In this document: positions 52,852-62,882 of the stretch, in pieces
Position numbering within the stretch: position 1 is the first letter of the stretch
Layout: the number at the start of each line of letters is the position of its first letter
Origin: Bettongia penicillata ogilbyi
Taxonomy: Eukaryota > Chordata > Mammalia > Diprotodontia > Potoroidae
Length of the DNA stretch: 64,000 nucleotides
Reading direction: 5' to 3'
Assembly: GCA_023548195.1 (NCBI GenBank)
Contig: JAJHZJ010000496.1
Location: forward strand, 3,864,001-3,928,000
Made by a program: the position numbers and the translations under genes
Notes under the pieces: generated by a model
The model's input: only the letters and a program-made list of their open reading frames with translations
Told to the model about the DNA's origin: nothing
Databases searched by the model: none

Positions 52852-53249
52852 GAAAATAATAACCTTTGATCTTCATTCAGACTCCATGGTTCTTTCTCTG
52901 GATGTGGATAGCATTTTCCATCATGAGTGTTTTGGAATTGTCTCAGATCACTGTATTGCTGAGAAGAGCTAAGTCATTTACACTTGATCATCAAACAATA
53001 TCGTTGTTACTTTGTATAATGTTCTCCTGGTTCTGTTCACTTCACTACGCATCAGTTCATATAAGTCCTACCAGGTTTTTCTGAAACCATCCTGCTTGTA
53101 ATTTCTTATAGTACAATAATATTCCATCACAACCATACACCACAACTTGTTTAACCATTCCCCAACTGATGAGTGTCCCCTCAATTTCTAATTCTTTGGA
53201 GGGTAGAGAGGCCCAGGGGTCTCCACTTGCTCAGGCGCATGGTCACGCT

Positions 53250-53363
53250 CAAGCTGGAGGGAGTTCAAGCCTTCATCACCTCTGGCCTGGATCATTGCTA
53301 GACTCCTAACTGGTCTCCCTGCCTCCAGTCTCACCTCTCCAGTTCATCCTACACACAGCTGCC
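53250..53363 (+). repeat. L2-derived piece inside the retrocopy 5'UTR
   Basis: GCCTGGATCATTGCTAGACTCC and CTCCCTGCCTCCAGTCTC match the L2 region also found at 13460-13520. It lies inside the retroposed unit, so it probably came with the parent mRNA. Confidence 0.6.
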
Positions 53364-53366
53364 AAA

Positions 53367-53798
53367 ATGGCTCAGCGTATGGTCGTCAGGAGATTCTTGG
53401 CCCCTGTCTTCTCCAGGAAGGTTCCTCAGTGTCACTGGGTACCTCTTCCTCCTGACCTCTTAGTTCAGGGAAGCCCTGTTAGACCTGCCACTGTGCCCAG
53501 TTTGACCTGGACATTCTCCACCACCAAGATCTCCAACATCACCTTTAACGTCCAAGATGGGCCTGACTTCCAGGGCAGAGTTGTCAACAGTGAGACCCCA
53601 GTAGTTGTGGATTTCCATGCACAGTGGTGTGGCCCCTGCAAGACCTTGGGGCCCTGGTTCGAGAAAATGGTGGAAAAGCAGGAGGGGAAGGTGCTGATGG
53701 CCAAGGTGAACACTGACTACAACACAGACCTGGCCATTAAGTATGAGGAGAATGCCCTTCTGAGGTGTTTCAGGGCTTCCTTGGAAGGACTGGAATGA
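53367..53798 (+). pseudogene. TXN2: TXN2-derived ORF, C-terminally truncated
   Basis: TXN2 is the mitochondrial thioredoxin that reduces protein disulfides with thioredoxin reductase 2. The 143-codon intronless frame keeps a mitochondrial-type leader ([18 protein letters not shown]), [29 protein letters not shown] with the redox pair Cys88 and Cys91, and TDLAIKYE. After that it runs into unrelated residues ([12 protein letters not shown]) and a stop. Human TXN2 has 166 residues, and the missing part includes the cis-proline loop and the last strands and helix. The product could therefore hardly fold as a thioredoxin. ATG context is CCAAAATGG. Loss by deletion, or retroposition of an alternative transcript, are both possible. 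Confidence 0.9.
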
Positions 53799-54254
53799 AG
53801 AGTGCACACACCACTCTCTCCTGCCGCTTCTCTGAACAAAATCTTGTATCATTTTGTACAGAGTGTTTGTTGATCTCAGAGACAGAGCTCCCCAAATCCC
53901 TCACCCCCCAGCAGCCAAGATTCTGAAGAGCACTGCTCCCTACACAGCCAAGGAGCCTTAGGGTCCTCGGGGAGCCACCCCGTGTTAATCTGTATATCTC
54001 CACTGGGCTTCAGAGGGACTCTGGGTAGGCCTGGGGCAGTGATCAGTCCAGGGGGTAGCAGCAAGCCAGAGGATCTGAATTCCTGAGCTTCAGCCTAGTG
54101 GTTTGTTGAGGGCAGATGGCTGAGATCCTACATCAGGCAGACGGATGATTCTTGATTCCTTTCCCTTCCCTGCTCGAGTCTTTTATCTTCTCCCTCTTTT
54201 TGGTCAAATGAGAAGGTGAATCTCAGTTCACAGACTAAAGCTTTCTGAAAACCA

Positions 54255-54520
54255 TGGAATTTAGGTGGAAAAAATAGGGACTAGATCTGTGATTTCACTG
54301 AGACAGAGAATCCTTCCATAAGGAAACAACCTCTACCAATGTAGGTTGGCACTCGCTCTGAGATTTACACTCTTAGAGGGTTGCATACATTACAGCTTAA
54401 GTCACTTGCCTAAGGAGAGTCTAGGCCTACCCAGCTCTGAGACTGACTGCCCATTGCACTGCATCTCTGACAGCTGGTCACCTCAGCTTCTTCCTGATCC
54501 CATGGAAGGAAGCTCACTAC
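54255..54520 (+). repeat. Dispersed SINE-like repeat, copy 2
   Basis: CTGTGATTTCACTG, ACAACCTCTACCAATGTAGG and TTGGCACTCGCTCTGAG match 20575-20650. It lies in the retrocopy 3' part, so it belongs to the parental 3'UTR. Confidence 0.55.
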
Positions 54521-55700
54521 CATTCAAAGAAGCCTCTTAGATGTGAGTTCATTTCTGGTCATTAGGAAGGTTTGTGTTCAACTGAGTTAAATTGGCCTTC
54601 CCCGTTACTGCCCGTTGCTCCTGGTTCTGCCCTTTGAGGTCAGTTTGAGATGCATGATTAGCATGTTAAACAGTTCCCTAAAGTTCTGCAATTTAGGTGC
54701 ATTTTCTCAAATTATCCTAGATCCCTCCCCTCCCCCATATCCTCAGAAACATTCATTTGTTCTCTGAAACCCAAGTCCACTCCCCTGCCCTTACAACTGA
54801 TGTAGCCTTGGCCAGCTGCCGAACTTGAGATTTCACAATCCTCAGCAAATTCCCCAGGGGGAAGCAGAGATGGGAGGGAGACCCCCTCTGAGTTTTGCAA
54901 TGTGTGTACATTCTTTGCCTTGTGTTTCAGCATGCCTGCCCAGGCTCTAGGATGTCCTGACTTACATACAGCCTACATCCCTCAAGTGTTTCTTGTTTCC
55001 AGAACCAGTTCCTTTCTTGGGTTTTCTCTGAATAAGGCAACAACTTCTTTTCTCTTTATTAAAAAAAAATTTCTAATTCTTTGCCACCACAAAAAGAACT
55101 GCTATGAATATTTTTACAAATAGATCTCCCCTACCTTTTTAAAAATCTCTTTGGGATACAGCCCTAGTAGTGGTATTGCTAGGTCAAGGGGTATGCACAT
55201 TTTTATAGCCTTTCAAACATAGTTCCAAATTGCTCTCCAGAATGACTGGATCTATTTACAATTCCACCAACAATGTGTTAGTGTCTCAATTTTCCCACAT
55301 TCCCTCCAACATTTGTCATTTTCCTTTTCTGTCATATTAGTCAATCTGATAGGTGTCAGGTGGTACCTCACAGTTGCTTTAATGTGCATTTTGCTAGTCA
55401 ATAGTGATTTAGAGCCTTTTTTCATATGACTATAGAGAGCTTTCATTTCTTCATCTGAAAACTGCCTATTCATATCCTTTGACCATTTCTCAACTGAGGA
55501 ATGACTTGTATTCTTATTTGACTCAGTTCACTATATATTTGAGAAATGAGGCCTTTATCAGAGGCACTTGCTGTAAAAAGAAAATTTCCCAGCTTTCTGC
55601 TTTCCTTCTAATCTTGGCTGCATTGGTTTTGTTTGTGCAAAACCTTTAAATTTAATATAATAAAAATCATCCATTTTATATCTCATAGTGCTCTCTATCT

Positions 55701-55810
55701 GACCACTTGGGGTGAGGGGAATTCTTTGGCCAAGACAACCTGTGATAAGTAAAGAAATATAACTGAACCAACCAACCCAGTAATTTTTCACACTGTATTA
55801 TCATAGAACT
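55701..55810. other. Unassigned spacer
   Basis: No feature. Confidence 0.3.
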
Positions 55811-55886
55811 GCATTCTTTATACAGACTTTACTTGGCATTCTTTATACAGACTTTACTTGGCATTCTTTATACAGACTTTACTTGG
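55811..55886 (+). repeat. 25-bp tandem repeat, three perfect copies
   Basis: GCATTCTTTATACAGACTTT then ACTTG, starting at 55811, 55836 and 55861, identical in all three. Confidence 0.98.
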
Positions 55887-56379
55887 CTTTCAGAACAAAC
55901 ATGAACATTTGGTCACTTCTCTTGTGTCTCTACTCCATTAATTAACATTTCAAAGTACCAAAAATGCAAACAGAAATACCTAAGTGAAATTTATTCAGAC
56001 AGTTCCTGAATGAATCATTCTTTGGTCTTTTTGTTTCAATTGTCTTATAATGCTAACCCTTGGTGGATCAAAATAAAGGAAAAAAGCCAAGGAAAGGGGG
56101 AAAAAATCATTCAGTTTCTTTCAACAGCCACAAAGTCTGATGGCTGATGTGTCTGCTATTGATCTACCCATTGACTTTTCTTTTGAACTGGGATAAATAC
56201 TTTCAAACTACAATCCAAGACTGGGTTGACTTGGGGAGGAGGGGGAGAGAATATGGAATTATATGAGAAGAGTGCCTAGATTTTTAAAATTCTCTAAATG
56301 AGCATACTTATTTTATCCAGAAATACCATTACCAGGAATGTACCCTAAGAAAGTCAAACAGATTAAGAAATAATTAGAA
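55887..56379. other. Intergenic, no gene seen
   Basis: A short L1-end-like motif near 56315-56345; otherwise nothing. Confidence 0.4.
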
Positions 56380-56642
56380 AGAAAGGAAACAAGCATTTAT
56401 TATACTGCAGGCACTTTGCAAATATTATCTCTTTTGGTCCTCACAACAATGAAAAGGGAGCAGGAGGGGAGAAGTATACAAATGCATTCAGGGAACCCTT
56501 ATATTTTACAAATGAGGAAACTGAGACAAACAAGTTAAGTGAGTTGCCCAGGGTCACATGCCTTGCCTCACATGTGAGGCAAGAATTCAACTTGGGTCTT
56601 CCTAACTCCAGAGTCAGCATTTTATCTCCTCTGCCACCCAGC
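56380..56642 (-). mobile_element. MIR/THER-type SINE
   Basis: GGCACTTTGCAAATATTATC, CAAATGAGGAAACTGAGAC, GGTCTTCCTAACTCCAG head. Confidence 0.85.
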
Positions 56643-56769
56643 CCTGGAAGGCTTAACTATAAACCTTTTCCCTTCAGGAAACCAAATGACTTTAAATAAG
56701 TCAAGTCTCAGAGGATGGACAGTAGAACAAAAAATGAATGGGACCAAAATTGGGAGGAACAATGCTATA

Positions 56770-56885
56770 TCTGTGCAACCCAGGACTTGTCCCAGTATCT
56801 CCCAGTCTCAGTTTCCTTACTTATAAATTGATAGACCTCAGACTAGGTGATCTCAAAGCTCCTTCCTAATTCTTATGCTCTCTAT
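56770..56885 (+). mobile_element. MIR fragment
   Basis: CCAGTCTCAGTTTCCTTAC, GACTAGGTGATCTCAAAGCTCC. Confidence 0.7.
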
Positions 56886-56979
56886 TAATCAGATTACTGA
56901 GTCTAGCATTTTGGAAGTTGCTATTGGGTGAGCTATTGTGTACTAATCTACAAGCCTTGGAACCCTGAGAGTCAATACC

Positions 56980-57330
56980 TATCAGTCAATAAATATTTAT
57001 TAACACCTACTATGTGCCAGCTACTTTGGGGCAGTGGTACAGTGATGGTACAGTGATATGGCAAATAAAGCATTGGGTCTGGAGTGAGGAAGACCTGAGT
57101 TCAAATCTGGCCTCAGCCACTTACTAGCTATGTAACTCTGGGTAAATCACTTAACCTTTATTTGCCTCAGTTTCCTCTTCTGTAAAATGAGGACACACTG
57201 GAGAAGGAAATAGCAAATCATTAAAGCATCTTTGTCAAGAAAACTCTATGGATATAGTCCCTGAAGTCACAAAACATTTGAACAACTTAACAATGACAAC
57301 AACGTGCCAGGCACAGTGCTAAGTGTCAGC
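56980..57330 (+). repeat. Ancient module split by a SINE
   Basis: CAATAAATATTTATTAACACC, ACTATGTGCCAG | GTGCCAGGCACAGTGCTAAG, interrupted at 57021-57303. Confidence 0.75.
57021..57303 (+). mobile_element. CORE-SINE with RTE-type tail and clear TSD
   Basis: The 7-bp GTGCCAG at 57014-57020 and 57304-57310 flanks it. GGTCTGGAGTGAGGAAGACC, GAGTTCAAATCTGGCCTCAG, GAAGGAAATAGCAAATC, ending AATGACAACAAC. Confidence 0.92.
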
Positions 57331-57669
57331 TCTGTTATTCTGCAAACCTCTCTAGTACATGCTGTAATAGAAAAGGAAAAATGAAACTTAACTCGACTTA
57401 GAATTCTAATCACCTGAATTCCAGGAAATAGAAAGAAGCCAGAAAGATTTCCGGGACTGTGGCCACATCTTCCTTCACAGAATAAACATTAAATCAGTAA
57501 AAGGGAGGACTTGAGGTTAGATCTAAAATGGAGGGGCATTTCGATACTTAGACTAAGAGCCTTGAAGATCTTTCTGCTTCCATTTTCCCTTTCTCCCCCT
57601 TCCAATCCAATATTCTTATTGCTACCAGAATTATCTTTCTTTGATACATTCTTGCCATTCTTTCCAAAT
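57331..57669. other. Intergenic, possible weak L2
   Basis: 57560-57670 has L2-like pyrimidine-rich text; nothing firm. Confidence 0.35.
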
Positions 57670-57890
57670 TGTATAATGATTGGAAAACTATCAACTTTAC
57701 ATTCTTGAACTCATTTGATCCTCAAAACAACCCTGGGAAATTGGTGCTACTATGGCCCCCATTTTACAGATGAGGAAACTAAGGCAAACAGAAGTTAAGT
57801 GGCTTGCGCAGGGTAACACATTTCGATAAGTATCTGAAACTGGATTTGAACTCGGGTCTTCTGACTCTCAGCACTTGATCCACTGTTTCA
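57670..57890 (-). mobile_element. MIR/THER-type SINE
   Basis: TTTTACAGATGAGGAAACTAAGG, GGATTTGAACTCGGGTC, TTGATCCACTG. Confidence 0.85.
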
Positions 57891-57959
57891 GGTAAAGTGA
57901 AGAGTCCTGTGATATTATCAAGTCATATCAAATCAAGCAGCACCCTATTTATCCAGCGC

Positions 57960-58235
57960 TTTTAAAAAAAATCCTTTCTTATGCTACAGGGCAACAACAA
58001 TGGTACTTTCACACAATCAGTACTTTGGCCAAACAGAATTGCTCTACTTCCTCATCGAACAAACACCACCTTCTGACCCTACGAGAAGGGCTGGAAAGCC
58101 CTTCCTCCCTATCTTCCTCTATTTAATTATTTTATCTCATTATTCAAAGCCACATATCACTGGGAGGAGGAGGGGAATTAGCATGTCATACTATACAGCT
58201 CCCGGAATACAGTAAGCACTTAATAAGTACTTGTA
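57960..58235 (+). mobile_element. L2-like 3' end
   Basis: CTCCCGGAATACAGTAAGCACTT and AATAAGTACTTG; upstream part weak. Confidence 0.5.
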
Positions 58236-58314
58236 AAGAGATTCATGGATGACAGGGGAGAAAAATACTGGGCTTGAAGTCCAAGTTCACTTCAGAGAAG
58301 AGTGCTGAATTTGT

Positions 58315-58430
58315 AGTCGGAATCAATGAATACACATCTATTAAGCACCTATCATGTGCCATTCACTATCTAAGTTCTGGGGATCCAAAAATGAAAGTTT
58401 ACCTTCTGCAGAAAGGAGACCATACACACT
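58315..58430 (+). repeat. Ancient L2/MIR-like module
   Basis: CACATCTATTAAGCACCTATC, TGTGCCATTCACTATC, TTCTGGGGATCC. Confidence 0.6.
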
Positions 58431-58469
58431 TAAGTAGAGATAGAAACTAGACTTGGGATTCCATTGGAA

Positions 58470-58650
58470 TGTTGCTGTTCAATTGTTTTTCTGTCCTGTG
58501 CAATTCTCCAGGACCCCAACAAGGTTTTTTTTTTTTGGCAGAGATACTGGATTAGTTTGCCATTTCCTTCTCCAGCTCATTTTACAGATGAGGAAACAGA
58601 GGCAAACAGGGTTAAATGACTTGTCCAGAGTCACACAGCCAGTAAGGGTT
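58470..58650 (-). mobile_element. CORE-SINE tail and core, head missing
   Basis: GTTGCTGTTCAATTG, GATTAGTTTGCCATTTCC, GAGGAAACAGAGGCAAACAGGG. A T run and a C run flank it (58524, 58668). Confidence 0.85.
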
Positions 58651-58929
58651 TCTAGTTGCTTTCCCCGCCCCCCCCCCCATCCTTCAGGGCATTTATTCAA
58701 CTAAAGGCTGAGGTTTTTAGCACAAAGTCTTTCATTTTCATTTTCTTTCTACAAGGAATTTCTTACCTCTTAGATCTGAAACCTTTCACTTTCATCGTCA
58801 GGGTGATCTAGATCTTATTTATTGCTTGTCCAATGGGTAAATTGCTTAATAATCAGACTGATTTTTGGTGGGACAGAACTGAGTCACATTGTTTCCTTCT
58901 ATTTCACCATCTTAGACTCTTCTGGATGG

Positions 58930-59200
58930 TCTCCCATATGAAAGAGGAATTGGATGAATTCTGTTTGGCCTCAGTCAGTAGAGCAATGGATGGAAGCTGT
59001 AAAGAGGCCAGTTTAGGCTTGGTGGGCAGGAAAACTTTCCTACCACCGAAAGCTGTCCAAAGGTGGAATGGTTACCTTGGGAGGTAATGGCTTCCCCTTC
59101 CTTGGAGATCTTTAAGCAAAGACCAGATGATCGTTTGTAAGTATGTCATGGGGGATTTCTTGGTAAGGTGTGGGTTGGACCAGATGGCTACTGAGGTCAT
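58930..59200 (+). mobile_element. CR1/L3 LINE 3' end
   Basis: TACCTTGGGAGGTAATGGC, CTTGGAGATCTTTAAGCAAAG, GGTGTGGGTTGGACCAGATGG: the conserved CR1/L3 terminus. Confidence 0.8.
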
Positions 59201-59204
59201 AGAA

Positions 59205-59385
59205 TCATGGATTGAATGTCAGATGGGACCTTTGAGGCCATCAAATCTCCTCTATTTTATTAATGAGGAAACTGAGGCACAGGGAAGATTGACTTTCCTG
59301 GTGTTGTACGGCTAGCTAGTGTCCAAGACAAGATTTGAACACAAGCCTTTCTAACTCCAATTTCTATTCCACGTATCCTGCTACT
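59205..59385 (-). mobile_element. MIR-like SINE
   Basis: GAATGTCAGATGGGACCTTTG, AATGAGGAAACTGAGGCAC, GATTTGAACACAAGCC. Confidence 0.65.
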
Positions 59386-59689
59386 TCTCAAAAACAGAGT
59401 GATGCTATCCAACTCCAAAACAGAAGAGAGAAAAGTTAAAATAGATAATTTTCAGATCTACATCCATCCCAAATATTCAGCTCATTGGGAGGTACAAGAC
59501 ATCAGGCTTTGGAATCCCTCTGCTGAAGCTGCTTTGATAACTGATACTCACCTGTGGCTCAGTGTGCTCCGATCCTTGGACAAATTGTGAGACCTGAGGT
59601 CCACAAGAACCACAATGCAAAAAAAGAAATTCCACACTGGAGGGACTAGAGTTGTGTTATGAGAAGAGCTCTTCCTAAGGCAGGGAAGC
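59386..59689. other. Intergenic, no gene seen
   Basis: Nothing recognised. Confidence 0.35.
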
Positions 59690-60445
59690 TCTGAAGTATG
59701 AGATAACATATATAAACTTTGCAAACCTCACAGCACTGATGGGGTGCTTGGGTGCCTGTGCTTGGACTCCAATTCTAAAATCACATTTCTCCCCAGCCTC
59801 AGAACACTGTCTCAGGCAATTTCTCCCCAGCCCAAGGACAGCCTGCCCCAGCAAAACCTTTATTTCTCTTCCTGATACAGTTGCCAGCTGCACCTATAGA
59901 ATTTACTAGTTTGAACCAGTTGTGTACTGACTGAACTGACTGTGTACTGGGTCATAAAGATATTTACTACTCACTGACCAGACTTAGACATACGTGTATT
60001 CCCTTACATGTACCTTTTCTAACAAGCATTGATGAGAGTATTACTTAGTCAGTCCTGACAGTTGACTTAGTGACATTTCAGGCCTAAAACCACACCTCCA
60101 AGTAGCTCCCACCCACCCACCCTGGGCTATTCCCAATGAACTCTGGGTAAAATAGGTGTTTAGTACATGTTCCTTTAGGAACTAACCACTCCCTAATCCC
60201 CTAGGTGGCATGTGTGGCACATGTCTTACTATAGAATATCCTATGTAAACTTTAACTGTACCCCTCTAAGGTTGCAGGTTCCCTAATCACTCCTGCCCAC
60301 TGAAAAGCATACTAAATCTTTACCCCGTGGACCTCAAGAATGCTTGAGTCTGTGAATTCTTTTTCAGGTAGCCCATGAAAGAACTCCATTCTTGGGGTTT
60401 CTCTACCTCTCCAGTCCTCATCAGCACTAAATAAATGCTAAATAG
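59690..60445 (+). mobile_element. MIR 3' end split by an LTR
   Basis: 59690-59736 (GAGATAACATATATAAACTTTGC) continues after the LTR at 60424-60445 (ACTAAATAAATGCTAA). Confidence 0.65.
59737..60423 (-). mobile_element. Solo LTR, family B copy 2
   Basis: Minus strand TGATGAGGACTGG to CCCATCA, 687 bp. Perfect 4-bp duplication GCAC at 59733-59736 and 60424-60427. Aligns with 36591-37449; no internal retroviral genes. Confidence 0.9.
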
Positions 60446-60539
60446 CAACAGCAATCAGTAAATTCTCTGGGCAATGTAAGGAGGGGGCTCATCACAGAGG
60501 AGGGTTTTCTCTGTCAAAGAGCTACTAGTCCCTGGGGAA

Positions 60540-60780
60540 AACTACACTTCAGAATTGGTGTGGTAACAGTCCATTCATATTAAAATATAATTGGGACATA
60601 TTTAATAAAATAAGTACCATAAACCAAGATAAATACATGATGTGGTTTTCTAAGTCAATATGTGTTCAGAGGGACCCTTACGTGCTGGTGGTTCTTATTT
60701 CTATTAAGAGTTTGACACAACTAGATGAAATGACCTTTTAGGGCCCTTCTGATTCTAAATTTATGCTCCTGGGCTTCTAG
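60540..60780. repeat. Unclassified old repeat
   Basis: AAAATATAATTGGGACATATTT, TGGTTTTCTAAGTCAATATG and GAGTTTGACACAACTAG have the feel of a common marsupial repeat; family unknown. Confidence 0.35.
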
Positions 60781-61090
60781 CCATGATGCCTTTCCTTCAA
60801 TGGAGGTTTCAAATGGGAAAGATAATATATTAATCACTGAAGTCCCAACCTGCATATGTTCCACATTATGAGCATGGCTCTCTCTCTGCATTAGGGAGAA
60901 CTGAAATAGTTGAATGCGATGAAGTTAATAAGGGAAAAATCAGCACAGAAAAAAACTGTATCTTTATAGCTATTTGAGCTTATGATGTAAAGTTAGGGGA
61001 TTTTAGGTATAGCTTTTAGATAAGTGATCCTTCCCTTTGTTAATTCGTAGGGTCATAGACCTATAAATGACCTTAAGGTCATTCTATTTA
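60781..61090. other. Intergenic, no gene seen
   Basis: Ends with a short MIR-like piece (GGTCATAGACCTATAAATGACC). Confidence 0.35.
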
Positions 61091-61335
61091 GGGGCAACTA
61101 GATGGCACACTGGATAGAGTACCTGGAATGAGGAGGACTCATCTTCTTAAGTTCAAATCTGACCTCAAACACTTACTAGCTGTGTGACCCTGGGCAAGTC
61201 ACTTAACCCTGTTTGCCTCAGTTTCCTTATCTGTAACATGATCTAGAGAAGGAAATGGCAAACCACTCTATTCTTCCAAGAAAACCCCAAAAGGTGTAAC
61301 AAAGAGTCAGATTCAAACAATTGAATAACAAAGTG
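61091..61335 (+). mobile_element. CORE-SINE with RTE-type tail
   Basis: GGGGCAACTAGATGGCACACTGG, CTGTGTGACCCTGGGCAAGTC, GAAATGGCAAACCACTC, CAAGAAAACCCC. Nearly complete. Confidence 0.93.
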
Positions 61336-61785
61336 ACTTGATGTAACTCATTCACACTCCCAGGACACTCCTGTTAGGTCCATCTTGGCACCCTCCCCCC
61401 CCTTTACTGTGGTAGCAATTTAGAAATGAGAAGAAAGACAGCAGTAAAACTTGACAGATGTGGATGCCCATTAAATAAACTTTCGTACGACTTTGGGAAG
61501 ATAAGGCAGAGCACGTGACTCAGTGAAAAATATACCAGTAGAACTGAACTTTAAGAATGGTGAGTTTTTCACTTTTCTTTGCCATCAGCATAAACTCTAT
61601 GTAACTATATAAAAAGCAAGAGGGACTGATCAAGGTATTTTGAAAGAATGATAGTTTGTTGACTTGAACCTCACCCCCTCTACACATGATTTTTGCAGCA
61701 ACTATTTCCTAACAAGAGAATAAGAATAGGTGACCACAGGGATCTCTATCAGCATATTTCTGAATAAGGCATGAAGTTTAAAAAA
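61336..61785. other. Intergenic, no gene seen
   Basis: Nothing recognised. Confidence 0.4.
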
Positions 61786-61789
61786 AAAA

Positions 61790-62882
61790 CTCATCAAAAC
61801 TTCCAGCACTGGGAGGCAGAGCCAAGAAAGGGGAGTGATAGGGACCAGCAGAAAATAGTTTTCCCTCAGCACCTTCTATACACAAAGGTCTAGAAAGAGC
61901 ATTAGATTGAATTTTCCCAAGAAGCCAAAAAAGTCAGTCATTTTTCCAGCCCAGGGAACCTTAGGGAGTTGGATAGAAAGGTCAGCACACAGTGGGGTGG
62001 GAGGTCTGGCCAGGAGTGTTATACACAGCATTCCAGGGACTGAGAAAGCACTGAGAAACAACAGCAGAAAGAAATCCCAAGGGATCCCTGAGTAAGTGCT
62101 AGGTGCAAGAATGGGGATCATCTGAGAGTGCTATCACCCACCGTTGAGTGCTGGCTTACAAATCTAGTGTAGAGAGGATTGGTCTCCATTGTAGGACCCA
62201 AGAATAATTTCTGGGAAGAGATTCCCATCCTCAGAGCAGAATGCAATGTCCTAGACCAAAGGGGAGTCAGCATTGGACCCACAGAGCTTCTCAACAGTGG
62301 CTAAGTCCATCACTAGTCTGCTGAAACTCCCAACCAGAAACAAGATGATGGACCCAAACTTGGGCAGGGAATTTGTAGAGCTCAGACCAGGAAATCAGCA
62401 AAAAGATGTTGCTCCATATCACATCACTTTGAAAGTACTGAAAGTTGTCAGGAAACCCTGTGAAGCTATGAAAGTGGCAGGAGGATAGAAGAGGATGGAA
62501 GCTTGCACCAGGCAGACCCCTTCCTGATCAGCTGAGCAGATCCCAGCATTAACACAAAGTTCAGAGACAAGAAATGGGTTGGAAGAATGAGCAAACAAAC
62601 AAAAAAAGAAACTGACAAAGATCTATTATGATGACAGAGAAGATGTCAACATCCACGGAGAGGAAGAGAATATTGAAAGAAAAAAGAATGTATCTGGGAC
62701 ATAAATCCAGCAAGAATTCTTAAAAGACTTAAAGTGAGGGTCAAAGGAGCTAAAAAAATATAGTTTAAGAGCAACAGAGGAAAGAATGGGAAAAGAGACA
62801 AGAGCTAGAGAAAAAAAGATATAAAAAGAGAACCAACTTGGAGAAAAGGGAGATATAAAACCTTCCTAAAGAAAATAACTCC
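61790..62882 (+). mobile_element. Older L1 5'UTR and ORF1 start
   Basis: GGGAGGCAGAGCCAAGAAAGG is the L1 5' signature in degraded form. The far end (CCTAAAGAAAATAACTCCTTG) is coiled-coil ORF1 text like 31385-31395 and 63860-63875. The younger L1 starts inside it. Confidence 0.55.

Larger units (their letters stand above)
53198..55067 (+). mobile_element. TXN2 processed retrocopy, whole insertion
   Basis: The 1870-bp insertion is flanked by identical 15-bp sequences AATTTCTAATTCTTT (53183-53197 and 55068-55082) and ends in a short poly(A) at about 55060-55067. These are hallmarks of L1-mediated mRNA retroposition. It comprises a 169-bp 5'UTR (with an L2 piece at about 53250-53363), the broken TXN2 frame and about 1.26 kb of 3' sequence. 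AATAAG at 55030-55035, about 25 nt before the poly(A), may be the polyadenylation signal. Confidence 0.9.
52610..55700 (-). mobile_element. L1 3' half, split by a TXN2 retrocopy
   Basis: 52610-53197 (tail, CATGGTTCTTTCTCTGGATG, AACTTGTTTAACCATTCCCC) and 55083-55700 (GCCACCACAAAAAGAACTGC, GGGATACAGCCCTAGTAGTG, TCCAACATTTGTCATTTTCC) are contiguous L1 ORF2-end and 3'UTR. The 15-bp junction sequence is duplicated around the insertion. It is 5' truncated. Confidence 0.9.

Noticed and set aside
53460..53852. 130-codon minus-strand frame
   Set aside because: Antisense shadow of the TXN2 retrocopy.
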